Below the pieces are notes generated by a model. It did not search any database. It saw only the letters and a program-made list of their open reading frames with translations, and was not told the DNA's origin. This document shows positions 31,527-39,599 of a stretch of 64,000 nt of DNA, one piece after another. How positions within the stretch are numbered: position 1 is the stretch's first letter; every line of letters begins with the position of its first letter. The translations under genes and the position numbers were made by a program. The stretch comes from Plut-88900 sp965116945 (GTDB lineage: Bacteria; Chloroflexota; Dehalococcoidia; Plut-88900): positions 868,001 through 932,000 of the forward strand of contig OZ220734.1 in NCBI GenBank assembly GCA_965116945.1. Reading direction: 5' to 3'.

Positions 31527-32006
31527 TTGAAAGGCCGGGTCCTAAGCTACACCCTCCAAGACAATGCAGGCGTCATCTCCGGCGACGATGGTCGGCGCTA
31601 CACCTTTGAAGGGCCGCAGTGGAGGGAGCAAGACCTGCCGGTGCAGGGCGCTCATGTAGACTTTGAGGTGAGCGGGGCGGTCAACGAGGCTTTGGGCGTA
31701 TACCTGGTACGCGGGGCTGCACCTGGCGCTGTAACCGGTTCAAAGAACAGGGTTGTTGCCGGAGTGTTAGCCATCCTGTTCGGAGTACTCGGGGTGCACA
31801 AGTTCTACCTGGGCTACTCGGGGCAAGGGGCCCTGTTGTTGGTGCTGTTCATTCTCGGTATTCCGTTGATGTTCCTGTTTGGAGTGGGGATCATAATTTG
31901 GCTGGTTGTGGGAATAATTACATTGGCAGAGGGCATCATCTACCTGACCAAACCCGAGGCTGAATTCGAGGAGACTTACGTGAGGGGTCGAAAGGCCTGG
32001 TTCTGA
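31527..32006 (+). CDS. TM2-domain membrane protein with N-terminal OB-like domain
   Basis: A 159-residue protein. The first 65 residues (GRVLSYTLQDNAGVISGDDG, then RRYTFEGPQWREQDLPVQGA) resemble a cold-shock/OB-type barrel. The C-terminal part is a TM2 domain: NRVVAGVLAILFGVLGVHKF followed by YLGYSGQGALLLVL and a further helix. TM2 proteins are inner-membrane proteins of unknown function. The start is TTG with GGAGGT eight bases upstream. It is probably co-transcribed with the upstream dehydrogenase. Confidence 0.88.
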   Translation: MKGRVLSYTLQDNAGVISGDDGRRYTFEGPQWREQDLPVQGAHVDFEVSGAVNEALGVYLVRGAAPGAVTGSKNRVVAGVLAILFGVLGVHKFYLGYSGQGALLLVLFILGIPLMFLFGVGIIIWLVVGIITLAEGIIYLTKPEAEFEETYVRGRKAWF

Positions 32007-32250
32007 AGCCCTTCTGCCCTTCCACGTCCTTTCAATCCTCTTACGTCCGCTGTTTCGATTAAAGGAGCCTTGTAGCTACGCGTTGCCTCGAGAATCCGTG
32101 AGGAGCCCACTCCTTTTGAGCGAAAAGCCACACGAATAGCATTACTTCTGCATCCTTCCGGTATGCAAAGATTTATCTGACGGGTGATTTGAAGGGGGCA
32201 TGCAGACCTTCGAGTTTCCTCGCGGGAACCGTGACGACATGGAGGGGAGG

Positions 32251-33198
32251 TTAGAGCTGGGGGACTATGCGTTCGGCGATGGTTTGTGCGTGTTCGGTGA
32301 GGTTATAGACGGGGTTGAATATGATCATGTCCAGCCCTTCATCGACCAGGGGGCCAAGCTTGTCGACGATTTCGTCGGCTGAGCCGATGAGGGAGACGGT
32401 CATGCCCAATTCTGCGCTGTGGTAGTGGTCTGTAAACCACTCCTTGATCTTGCGTTCGGCGGAGACCTTGTCGTTGTCTATGGCCAAGTAGACGCGCTTT
32501 GAGATGGGGTAGGCGCTCGGGTCCCGGCCATGCTTTTTGAGGGCGTTGCGAAGACTGGAGAGGACTTTCCTGAAGGCGGCGATGTCGGAGGCGTTGGCAG
32601 CGCCGGCGCCCATGAACCCGTCGCCCATCCTGGCGGCACGCTCTACTGCCGAATCGGCGGAAGCGCCGAACCAAATGGGGATGTGGGGCTTCTGCACGGG
32701 CTTGGGGTTGACAGTGATGTTGTCCAGTTTCCAGAACTGGTTTTCGAAGTCTACGGAGGGCTCGGACCAGAGGCGTCGGATGAGGGTTACGGCATCTTCG
32801 AAGCGGGTGATGCGTCGGGTGTCGTCGAAGCCGAATGCGGGGTAGGACTCCTGGCCACCGCCGATTCCGACCCCGAGGATAAAGCGTCCGCCGGATATCT
32901 GGTCAACGCTGGCGGACAGCTTGGCTATGTTAACGGGGTCGTGGTAGGGGAGGACGACCACGGAGATGCCGAGCTTGACGGTTTTTGTGTAGGAGGCTGC
33001 GTAGGAGAGGAGGGTGAAGGGCTCGATGTTCGGGCTGGTGGCGAAGACGCCGTGCTGGGTCCAGACGCTTTCGTAGCCGAGCTCTTCGACAAGGTTTAGG
33101 TGGTCTTTGATGAGGCCGAGGTCGGTGGGGCCGGGCGGAAACATCTGAGGGACTGCTATGCCGACAGTGGTCTTGCTTCGGATGAGGAGGTTGGTCAT
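32251..33198 (-). CDS. LLM-class flavin/F420-dependent oxidoreductase
   Basis: A 315-residue TIM-barrel oxidoreductase of the luciferase-like superfamily. Typical segments: TVGIAVPQMFPPGPTDLGLI, GYESVWTQHGVF, SVDQISGGRFILGVGIGGGQ and KPHIPIWFGASADSAVERAA. AGGG lies about nine bases before the ATG. It is single on the minus strand, with a 190-base gap to the upstream operon. Cofactor (F420 or FMN) and substrate are not determinable by eye. Confidence 0.92.
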   Translation of the reverse strand: MTNLLIRSKTTVGIAVPQMFPPGPTDLGLIKDHLNLVEELGYESVWTQHGVFATSPNIEPFTLLSYAASYTKTVKLGISVVVLPYHDPVNIAKLSASVDQISGGRFILGVGIGGGQESYPAFGFDDTRRITRFEDAVTLIRRLWSEPSVDFENQFWKLDNITVNPKPVQKPHIPIWFGASADSAVERAARMGDGFMGAGAANASDIAAFRKVLSSLRNALKKHGRDPSAYPISKRVYLAIDNDKVSAERKIKEWFTDHYHSAELGMTVSLIGSADEIVDKLGPLVDEGLDMIIFNPVYNLTEHAQTIAERIVPQL

Positions 33199-33387
33199 GC
33201 GTTTTTCCCTGCGGGGTATCGGCCGTTCAGTGTTGAAGTATACGCCAGAGCAGGGGGGTGGGAATCACCCCTCACGTCATGAGAGCTTTGCGTAACTGGC
33301 ATTTCGGCACCCGAGTCACCCTCACCCTAGACCTTTCCCATCGAGGGAGAGGGGACTGGACACCTCTCTCCAGCCCCTTGGATTGGG

Positions 33388-33846
33388 CTAGAGGCCGGCG
33401 GCTTGGCGGAGCTTGGCGAGGTTGATTTTCTTCATCGGGAGGAAGGCTTCGATCACTTCCTTCTGTGCCCTTGCCATTAGCTCCGGCAGTTGGGACGGTA
33501 CAACCTGCCAGGAGATGCCAAACTTGTCCTTCAGCCAGCCGCACTGCTCCTGCTCGCCTCCCTCCGAAAGGGACTCCCAGAAATGGTCGATCTCTTCCTG
33601 GGTGTCGCAAGAGACCACGAAGGAGATGGCGGAGGTAAACTCGAACGCAGGCAGGGCGTCGACGGCGGTGAATTTCAGTCCCTCAAGTTCGAATTCAACG
33701 AGATGGTTCCCTTCGGCAGGGCCTGCTTCGAGCTGCGAGACGTTAAGGATATCCGCATCTTTGAAGACGGAGACGTAGAAATTGGCCGCTTCTTTGGCTC
33801 TTCCATCGAACCAGAGGAAAGGGCTGATCTTGTTGGCTATGTTCAT
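33388..33846 (-). CDS. PhnB-type VOC family protein
   Basis: A 152-residue protein of the glyoxalase/VOC superfamily, PhnB/3-demethylubiquinone methyltransferase-like subgroup. Seen: ISPFLWFDGRAKEAANFYVS, LEGLKFTAVDALPAFEFTSA and GWLKDKFGISWQVVPSQLPE. The subgroup usually has no known activity. It is the last gene of a minus-strand operon, 18 bases after the LLM oxidoreductase gene. Confidence 0.9.
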   Translation of the reverse strand: MNIANKISPFLWFDGRAKEAANFYVSVFKDADILNVSQLEAGPAEGNHLVEFELEGLKFTAVDALPAFEFTSAISFVVSCDTQEEIDHFWESLSEGGEQEQCGWLKDKFGISWQVVPSQLPELMARAQKEVIEAFLPMKKINLAKLRQAAGL

Positions 33847-33864
33847 CTGAGCCCTATTGGCGGA

Positions 33865-34869
33865 CTACCGGAAATGCGGAATGATCTCTTTGCCAAGCAG
33901 CTCAAGCTGGCGCATCGCGTTGGCGTGGGGCATGCCGGGCCACTGCAGGCGGAAGTTCAAGTGGTTGACGCCGAGCTCGTCACGGTAGCGTCGGATTTCG
34001 TTGACTACCTGCTCGGGGTTTCCGATTAGAAAGCGGTCTCGGGCGAGTTGGTCGAAGGGGACTGAGAAGGACTCGTCTTCGGGCAGTTCCTTGTCCTGGC
34101 CCCAGGAGGCATAGGCGGCATACTTGCTCTCCAGGTAGGGTCGGCTTTCGGAGAAGGCGGTAGCGGAGTCTTCGGAGACGTAAAGCTCCCGCATCATGGG
34201 CAATCTTTCGGGGACGGGCTGCCCGGCCTCTGTGGCGACCTTTCGGTAGTAGTCGAGCTGTTCTTTGATCAGGCCGATGGTGGCATGGGGGTTGATAACC
34301 CAGGGATAACCCCAGCGGGCAGCACGGGCGATGGCCGGAGGGCCGTTGGCGGCGACCCAAATGGGGGGGTGGGGCTTCTGCACCGGGTGAGTGGCGACCT
34401 TTACCCTGGGGACCTGGTAGTACCTGCCGTTGTATTCCACTTCATCTTCTGTCCACAGGAGTCGGATGATCTCCATAGCCTCGTTGAGTCGGCCGATTCG
34501 CTCTGAGCGTTTGACGCCGAAGGCGGTATATTCCTCGTCACGGTAGCCGATGCCGACTCCGAGAATGAAACGACCATCTGACATAGCGTCCAGAGTTGCT
34601 GCTGTCTCTGCGACATCGATGGGGTTGAGCAGAGGGATGAGGAGGACGGTGGCTGCGATCTCCATGCCCTGGGCGTCGGCGGAGAGGCGGGCAAGGAGAG
34701 GGATGATGGCGCTCATCTGGTAGGGATGGGAAAGGTAGTGCTGTCCGGCGCAGATCATGTCGAAGCCAACGTCGCGGGCGAGACGGACCTGGTCTACGGA
34801 GTCGGCTATGCGAAGGGCAACGGACTCGCCGGGCGGGTGCTGGGCGTTGATGAAGAGTCCGAATTTCAA
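33865..34869 (-). CDS. LLM-class flavin-dependent oxidoreductase
   Basis: A 334-residue luciferase-like monooxygenase family protein: KFGLFINAQHPPGESVALRI, GFDMICAGQHYLSHPYQ, LDAMSDGRFILGVGIGYRDE and KPHPPIWVAANGPPAIARAA. I chose the TTG at 34869, which overlaps the stop of the upstream YceI gene as TTGA and has GGGAGG seven bases upstream. An ATG five codons earlier lies inside that gene. The overlap shows translational coupling. Monooxygenase or F420 reductase activity cannot be separated by eye. Confidence 0.9.
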   Translation of the reverse strand: MKFGLFINAQHPPGESVALRIADSVDQVRLARDVGFDMICAGQHYLSHPYQMSAIIPLLARLSADAQGMEIAATVLLIPLLNPIDVAETAATLDAMSDGRFILGVGIGYRDEEYTAFGVKRSERIGRLNEAMEIIRLLWTEDEVEYNGRYYQVPRVKVATHPVQKPHPPIWVAANGPPAIARAARWGYPWVINPHATIGLIKEQLDYYRKVATEAGQPVPERLPMMRELYVSEDSATAFSESRPYLESKYAAYASWGQDKELPEDESFSVPFDQLARDRFLIGNPEQVVNEIRRYRDELGVNHLNFRLQWPGMPHANAMRQLELLGKEIIPHFR

Positions 34870-35624
34870 GAGTGGTCCTCCCATAGGTCAACCGGGCGGG
34901 CGGCGAGGAGTATTTCCACCGAGACTTCATCGGTGACGCGAACGAAGGTACCCACGTTGGGGACGGGGATTTCGAAGTCTGACCAGACGAAGGTGGTGCG
35001 GCCGAGGATGAAGACTGTTTCACCGTCGTCACGGGCCTCGATTTGGAACGTGACTGGGGCCTGAACGCCGCGAATTTCAAGGGTGCCGGTGATTTCGGTG
35101 GTGATTTCCTCACCATCGGAGAAGCCGGTGGGAAGGGGGGTTGCATCGGGGAGGGTGAAGATCGCTACGGGGTCGTTGGGGAACATGCGCTCGCGGATGT
35201 AGCGGTCGCGTCGGGGCTGGTCACTCTCCATCTTGTGGAGGTCTATCTCGATGACGGAGGGTCGGCCGTCAAAATGGACCTCGCCCGAAATAGCAGTGGT
35301 GCGGACTACGGCGTCGTTGGGGAGGGGCAGGCTTGCAAGCTTCTCTTCGACGGTGAAGGTGGCTTCGGAGCCGACACCGACGCGATAGGTGAAGCCTTCG
35401 TAGTTTCCGAGGCCCGGGGGGTCATCCGAAGGGGGAGGGGTGGGGGTGGGTTCGGGCGCGGGGGTGTCGACAGATGCGAGCGTAGCCGTGGGGGCAGGGG
35501 CGGGGGTAGAGGTTGTGGTCTCGAATTCGACGGATACGGACCCGCAGGCAGCAAAGAGGAGCAGGAGAACGATCAATGCGGGAATAAGGAACAGGGCTGC
35601 GGGTCGGGGGAGGGGGCTGGGCAT
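34866..35624 (-). CDS. YceI-domain lipoprotein
   Basis: A 252-residue exported lipoprotein with lipobox LLFAAC (Cys27), a Pro/Thr linker to about residue 70, then a YceI domain. The domain shows YRVGVGSEATFTVEEKLASL, ISGEVHFDGRPSVIEIDLHK, RDRYIRERMFPNDPVAIFTL and GTLEIRGVQAPVTFQIEARD. YceI proteins form a lipocalin-like barrel that binds isoprenoid chains. GGAGG lies before the ATG. It is in an operon with the permease fusion, a membrane protein and an LLM oxidoreductase, which suits handling of a lipophilic substrate or cofactor. Confidence 0.93.
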   Translation of the reverse strand: MPSPLPRPAALFLIPALIVLLLLFAACGSVSVEFETTTSTPAPAPTATLASVDTPAPEPTPTPPPSDDPPGLGNYEGFTYRVGVGSEATFTVEEKLASLPLPNDAVVRTTAISGEVHFDGRPSVIEIDLHKMESDQPRRDRYIRERMFPNDPVAIFTLPDATPLPTGFSDGEEITTEITGTLEIRGVQAPVTFQIEARDDGETVFILGRTTFVWSDFEIPVPNVGTFVRVTDEVSVEILLAARPVDLWEDHS

Positions 35625-35642
35625 CAGGGGCCTCCGTTCGGA

Positions 35643-36149
35643 TTACATCGTGTCAAGGTACAAGGAGGAGTCGGGTTGTTCAAGGCCAGTTTTGGGCGGG
35701 AGTTCCAGCTTGCCCGAGGGTTCATCGCCGACTTCGGCCAATGGTATAGCCAGGGCGAGGGTGAGGGCGACGGCGGCGGGTGCGGCCCACCATTTCAAGG
35801 GTGAAGGGTCCCGGCCAAAGATGGGGGTCAGAGCTCCGGTAACGACGCAGACGATTATGGTGAGGGGAAGGGCGAAGGGGACCAAGTTGTCGAGCTGGAC
35901 GGCGAAGGCGGAGATGAGCATGGAGCCGACGGTCACCGAAGAGACGGCCCAGAGGATGGCGTAGTTCTTGACGTGTTTCTCGGTGTTTATGAGCATTCGC
36001 CACATGAGGGCCGAGAGGAGCCCGACGAGAAGGGAGGCGATTCCGACGGTGGCGGAGTTGAGGAGGACGTCGTCGGGGGACTTGAGGGGGAGGGACACCA
36101 GGACGGCGATTATGGCGGCGATGGCGCCTGCGGTGATTCCGGCGTTCAT
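35643..36149 (-). CDS. Multi-pass membrane protein downstream of permease fusion
   Basis: A 168-residue protein with about five hydrophobic helices (3-21, 32-50, 63-82, 88-106 and 120-140) and a short Pro-rich tail. No family is recognised. The upstream permease stop and this ATG touch (TAGATG), so translation is coupled. It is 18 bases before the YceI lipoprotein gene. Confidence 0.78.
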   Translation of the reverse strand: MNAGITAGAIAAIIAVLVSLPLKSPDDVLLNSATVGIASLLVGLLSALMWRMLINTEKHVKNYAILWAVSSVTVGSMLISAFAVQLDNLVPFALPLTIIVCVVTGALTPIFGRDPSPLKWWAAPAAVALTLALAIPLAEVGDEPSGKLELPPKTGLEQPDSSLYLDTM

Positions 36150-37886
36150 CTATTCGGACGGGTCCAACTGAATAGTGACGATATCAATGTTGTGGTAGCT
36201 GCGGTGCCGGACTGATGAAGCGTAGTGATGAAGCAGTCGCAAGGAGATGTCCCGTTCCGAATCAGAATAGGGTCTTTCTGAGAGGTTAGCCAGCTGAGAC
36301 TCCAGATTCTCCGATAGGGGCCCACATATAAATTCTAACTCAACCACTCCTTCCTCGTCGCGGGCGATTATGAGGAGTTTACGGGTGTCGGCGGCCGGGG
36401 CTTCCCTGTGTGCGTTGATAAGAGACGTCAGGGCTTCTTCTCCGGCGGCGCGCAGCCGGTAGGAGGCTTCTTCCGTCCATTCGATCTTCGAAGCGAAATC
36501 AGCCAGAAACTGATTTATCTGCTCCAGGGATGAGTCATGCAGAGTTACATCCAGTTTGCTGTGCTTTGCCGAGAATAGCCATGTCAGGCCAGTAAGCACC
36601 AAAGCAGTGAGTCCACCAACCATTACGCCGTTGCCGAACAGAATGTGCACAATTCCGGTGCTGTACGAGGGTGGAAGAACGAGATCACTTTGAAAGGCTA
36701 TACCGAGCCAGACGGAAGCCCCGATGATTGTGGCTTTCTTTTGGTCGAGACCGTCCTGAGATGCGATCCTGAAGCCTTGAACAAAAATAAGGGCGCCGAA
36801 TATAAAGAAAAGCGCGCCGACCACGGGATTAGGGATGGCAAGGAGAGGGGCGATGGCCTTGGGGAGAAACGCTACCGCTATGACCATGAGGCCCGTTAGG
36901 ACGCCGATGCGTCGGGCGGCGACGCCGGTGAAGGTAATGAAGGGGGCCGAGTCGGCCAAGATGGTGTTGGCAGGCGTCCCGGCAACTCCGGAGAGGACAC
37001 TTGTAATGCCGTCCGAGTTAAGGGCGCCCTGGACGGTCTTGTATTGGGGAGGACGCTCAGTACGCCACGACACCTGCTCTATCAGAATGGCGCTGGCGAT
37101 GGTCTTGATGGTATTGGCAAAGGTAACCAGGAGGAATACAGTGAAGAGAGCCCAGAACTGGGTATCGAAGCTCAGGTCGAAGCCGGGCCACGCACTGACG
37201 GAAGGAAGTCCAATCCAGGCAGCATCGGCGATGCGGTCAAAGTCATACATTCCCAAGAACATGGAAGTTATGCACCCCACGGATATGGCAATGACCAGGG
37301 TCCACAGCCTCCAATAGCCGCGGCCTCTCAGGGTCAAAATCAGGACAGCAAAGACAGTGAGACCAGCGGTAAGCAGTGCGGCGCCGGATTTGCCGTCTGG
37401 GACCTGATGCAGCAATTCGAAGGCCGGCGGCATAAAGGATGCGCCAAGTAACATGAGCACGCTGCCCGCGACCAAGGGAGTGATAATGCGTCGCAACTTG
37501 GGCAAATGGGCTGATACGAAGAAATTCAGGGGGGCAGACAGAAGGGCCAGGGTTGCAAGGGTAGATGGGCCGGTCTCGGTCAGCGTTTCGATGCTGATGG
37601 GAATGAACATTGCGGAAGTTGCCAATAGAGACAACTGTCCGGAACCGATCCTGCCAAACCGGGTGGCCTGCAGGATAGAGCCAGTACCGCTGATAATGAT
37701 GGCCGTGAAGACCATCCACTCCAGGTAACTCTCCGCCTGCCCCGACGCGTGCACTATGGCAATGGGCACCATGCTCATCATGGACAAGTTGAAGACGCCA
37801 GCCTGCAGGGATGTACCTGCCGCGATGAGATGGGGGGGCAGTTGGTCGGGCTGATAGCGAAGGTTCTTGTTTACTGTCTTGGGGAT
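36150..37886 (-). CDS. NCS2-family permease fused to a C-terminal kinase-like ATPase domain
   Basis: A 578-residue protein if the full conserved N-terminus is included. Residues 1-430 are a xanthine/uracil (NCS2) permease with about 12-14 helices. The N-terminal NLRYQPDQLPPHLIAAG is typical, and SGVAGTPANTILADSAPFIT resembles the transport-site region. The last 135 residues look like an RsbW-type HATPase domain with an N-box-like EEALTSLINAH but no clear glycine boxes. The conserved N-terminus has no ATG/GTG/TTG. The best candidate is an ATC at 37886 with GAAGG seven bases upstream; the first standard start is TTG 37787, which would lose the first helix. First gene of a five-gene operon. Confidence 0.83.
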   Translation of the reverse strand: MPKTVNKNLRYQPDQLPPHLIAAGTSLQAGVFNLSMMSMVPIAIVHASGQAESYLEWMVFTAIIISGTGSILQATRFGRIGSGQLSLLATSAMFIPISIETLTETGPSTLATLALLSAPLNFFVSAHLPKLRRIITPLVAGSVLMLLGASFMPPAFELLHQVPDGKSGAALLTAGLTVFAVLILTLRGRGYWRLWTLVIAISVGCITSMFLGMYDFDRIADAAWIGLPSVSAWPGFDLSFDTQFWALFTVFLLVTFANTIKTIASAILIEQVSWRTERPPQYKTVQGALNSDGITSVLSGVAGTPANTILADSAPFITFTGVAARRIGVLTGLMVIAVAFLPKAIAPLLAIPNPVVGALFFIFGALIFVQGFRIASQDGLDQKKATIIGASVWLGIAFQSDLVLPPSYSTGIVHILFGNGVMVGGLTALVLTGLTWLFSAKHSKLDVTLHDSSLEQINQFLADFASKIEWTEEASYRLRAAGEEALTSLINAHREAPAADTRKLLIIARDEEGVVELEFICGPLSENLESQLANLSERPYSDSERDISLRLLHHYASSVRHRSYHNIDIVTIQLDPSE

Positions 37887-38078
37887 TGCAGAACCTTCTT
37901 ATGGAGGGCTCACGGGGACGCCTCTGGGGATTAGGGATAGGGATGATAGCACAACTTTGCTCCAAAAACACACAAATGTCAGGAATGTATCACAACAACG
38001 TTACATTATTGAAACACGTCTCCAAAAGAGACCTATGGATAAACTGTCGAGTCGGAGTGAAAAACACGATAAGTTGCT

Positions 38079-38087
38079 GGTATAATC
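38079..38087 (+). promoter_or_regulatory. Extended -10 promoter of the ATP-grasp operon
   Basis: TGGTATAAT is a perfect extended -10 element, 26 bases before the GTG start. TGAAAA at 38059-38064 could serve as a weak -35. The divergent permease promoter must lie in the AT-rich stretch at 37930-38040. Confidence 0.7.
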
Positions 38088-38112
38088 GCATTTTCCTAAT
38101 TGGGTTGATACC

Positions 38113-39546
38113 GTGAATTTTGATACCTACGAACTAAATCCCGCCATATACGACGAGATGTTCCTGCCGGACGGGGCCCCGAGGGAGCACTGTCGGCAGA
38201 TTGTAGAGACCCTGACCCAACTTTCGGCCGACGATCTACACAGCATCCAGGAACGGGTCATGCGCTCTTTCTCGACGGAAGGGATAACGTTCATCGTGTA
38301 CGGTGACGAGGAGGCGGACGAGCGGATTATTCCGATTGACTGCCTGCCCCGAGCCATGTCCAGCGAGGAGTGGAGGTTCCTGGAGCGAGGGCTTACGCAG
38401 AGGGTGAAGGGACTGAATGCTTTCCTAGAGGATGTGTACGGCGAGGCGCGGATCATCCGGGACGGGGTGATCCCGGCGGATGTGGTGATGGGTTGTCCTC
38501 AGTTCCGCACCGAAATGCGAGGATTTTCGGCGCCGTACGGGACGTGGGTGGGGATTTGCGGCACGGACCTGGTGCGGACGAATGACGGGTGGCGGGTGCT
38601 GGAGGACAACCTCCGGGTGCCGTCCGGGGTTTCGTACATGTTGGCCAATCGCAAGGCAGCGAAGGCAAGCTTGAGAAGGCTATACCGGACGTCCAAGGTC
38701 AGGGAGGTCGAGCATTACGGTCGGGTGCTAAGGGAGACTTTGCTGGAACTGGCCCCGAGCGGACGTCCGGACCCAACAATAGTGCTTTTGACGCCCGGGG
38801 TATACAACTCGGCGTTCTACGAGCATATTTTTCTTGCCCAGGAGATTGGTGCGGAATTGGTGGAAGGCCAGGACCTGATTGTGAAAGAGGGCATGGTATA
38901 CATGCGCACAACCAGTGGTCTAAAGAGGGTGGACGTAGTGTACCGTCGGGTGGACGATGATTTCCTGGACCCGCTGATCTTCCGACCGGACTCACTGCTG
39001 GGGGTACCGGGGCTCGTGCATGCCTTCAAGCTGGGTAATGTGGCATTGGTAAACGCTCCCGGGACAGGGGTGGCAGACGACAAGAGTGTATACGCTTATG
39101 TCCCTGACATGATAAGGTTCTACCTGGGTGAGGAAGCTATCCTGAAAAACGTAGAAACCCGGCTATGCCGGCGCCCTGAAGACCTGGAATACACCCTTGA
39201 CAACCTGCAGGACCTAGTGGTGAAGCAGGTTGGGGGTTCCGGCGGATACGGAATGTTGATAGGGCCACATTCTACAGCGGAAGAACGTGAGGCGTACGCA
39301 GAGGAGTTGCGGGCAGACCCCGCTAATTACATTTCTCAGCCGGTATTGGCATTATCCAGGTCGCCGTGCCTGATTGAGGACAATTTCGAGCCCAGGCACG
39401 TAGACCTTCGGCCATTCGTGCTGCATGGGCAAAATACGCGACTAGTGCCGGGGGCGTTCTGCCGGGTGGCGCTGCGTCGGGGGAGCCTGGTGGTGAACTC
39501 GAGCCAGGGGGGTGGGGGCAAAGACTTCTGGGTATTGGAAGACTAA
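38113..39546 (+). CDS. Circularly permuted ATP-grasp protein (DUF404/407)
   Basis: A 477-residue protein of the circularly permuted ATP-grasp type. Seen: YDEMFLPDGAPREHCRQIVE at the start, VGICGTDLVRTNDGWRVLED, RVPSGVSYMLANRK, VDVVYRRVDDDFLDP, and the nucleotide-binding VKQVGGSGGYGMLIGP. This family is usually encoded next to alpha-E proteins and is predicted to form amide or peptide bonds. The GTG start follows a strong extended -10 promoter. Here an ammonium transporter gene lies between it and the alpha-E gene. Confidence 0.93.
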   Translation: MNFDTYELNPAIYDEMFLPDGAPREHCRQIVETLTQLSADDLHSIQERVMRSFSTEGITFIVYGDEEADERIIPIDCLPRAMSSEEWRFLERGLTQRVKGLNAFLEDVYGEARIIRDGVIPADVVMGCPQFRTEMRGFSAPYGTWVGICGTDLVRTNDGWRVLEDNLRVPSGVSYMLANRKAAKASLRRLYRTSKVREVEHYGRVLRETLLELAPSGRPDPTIVLLTPGVYNSAFYEHIFLAQEIGAELVEGQDLIVKEGMVYMRTTSGLKRVDVVYRRVDDDFLDPLIFRPDSLLGVPGLVHAFKLGNVALVNAPGTGVADDKSVYAYVPDMIRFYLGEEAILKNVETRLCRRPEDLEYTLDNLQDLVVKQVGGSGGYGMLIGPHSTAEEREAYAEELRADPANYISQPVLALSRSPCLIEDNFEPRHVDLRPFVLHGQNTRLVPGAFCRVALRRGSLVVNSSQGGGGKDFWVLED

Positions 39547-39599
39547 GTATCGGATAGAGTAGGGGCCATCAAAGAAAATTTAGCCAGGAGGCCTGAAGC

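Noticed and set aside
35043..35804. A 253-codon Gly-rich open frame on the plus strand
   Set aside because: Antisense to the YceI lipoprotein and the neighbouring membrane protein gene, both well supported.
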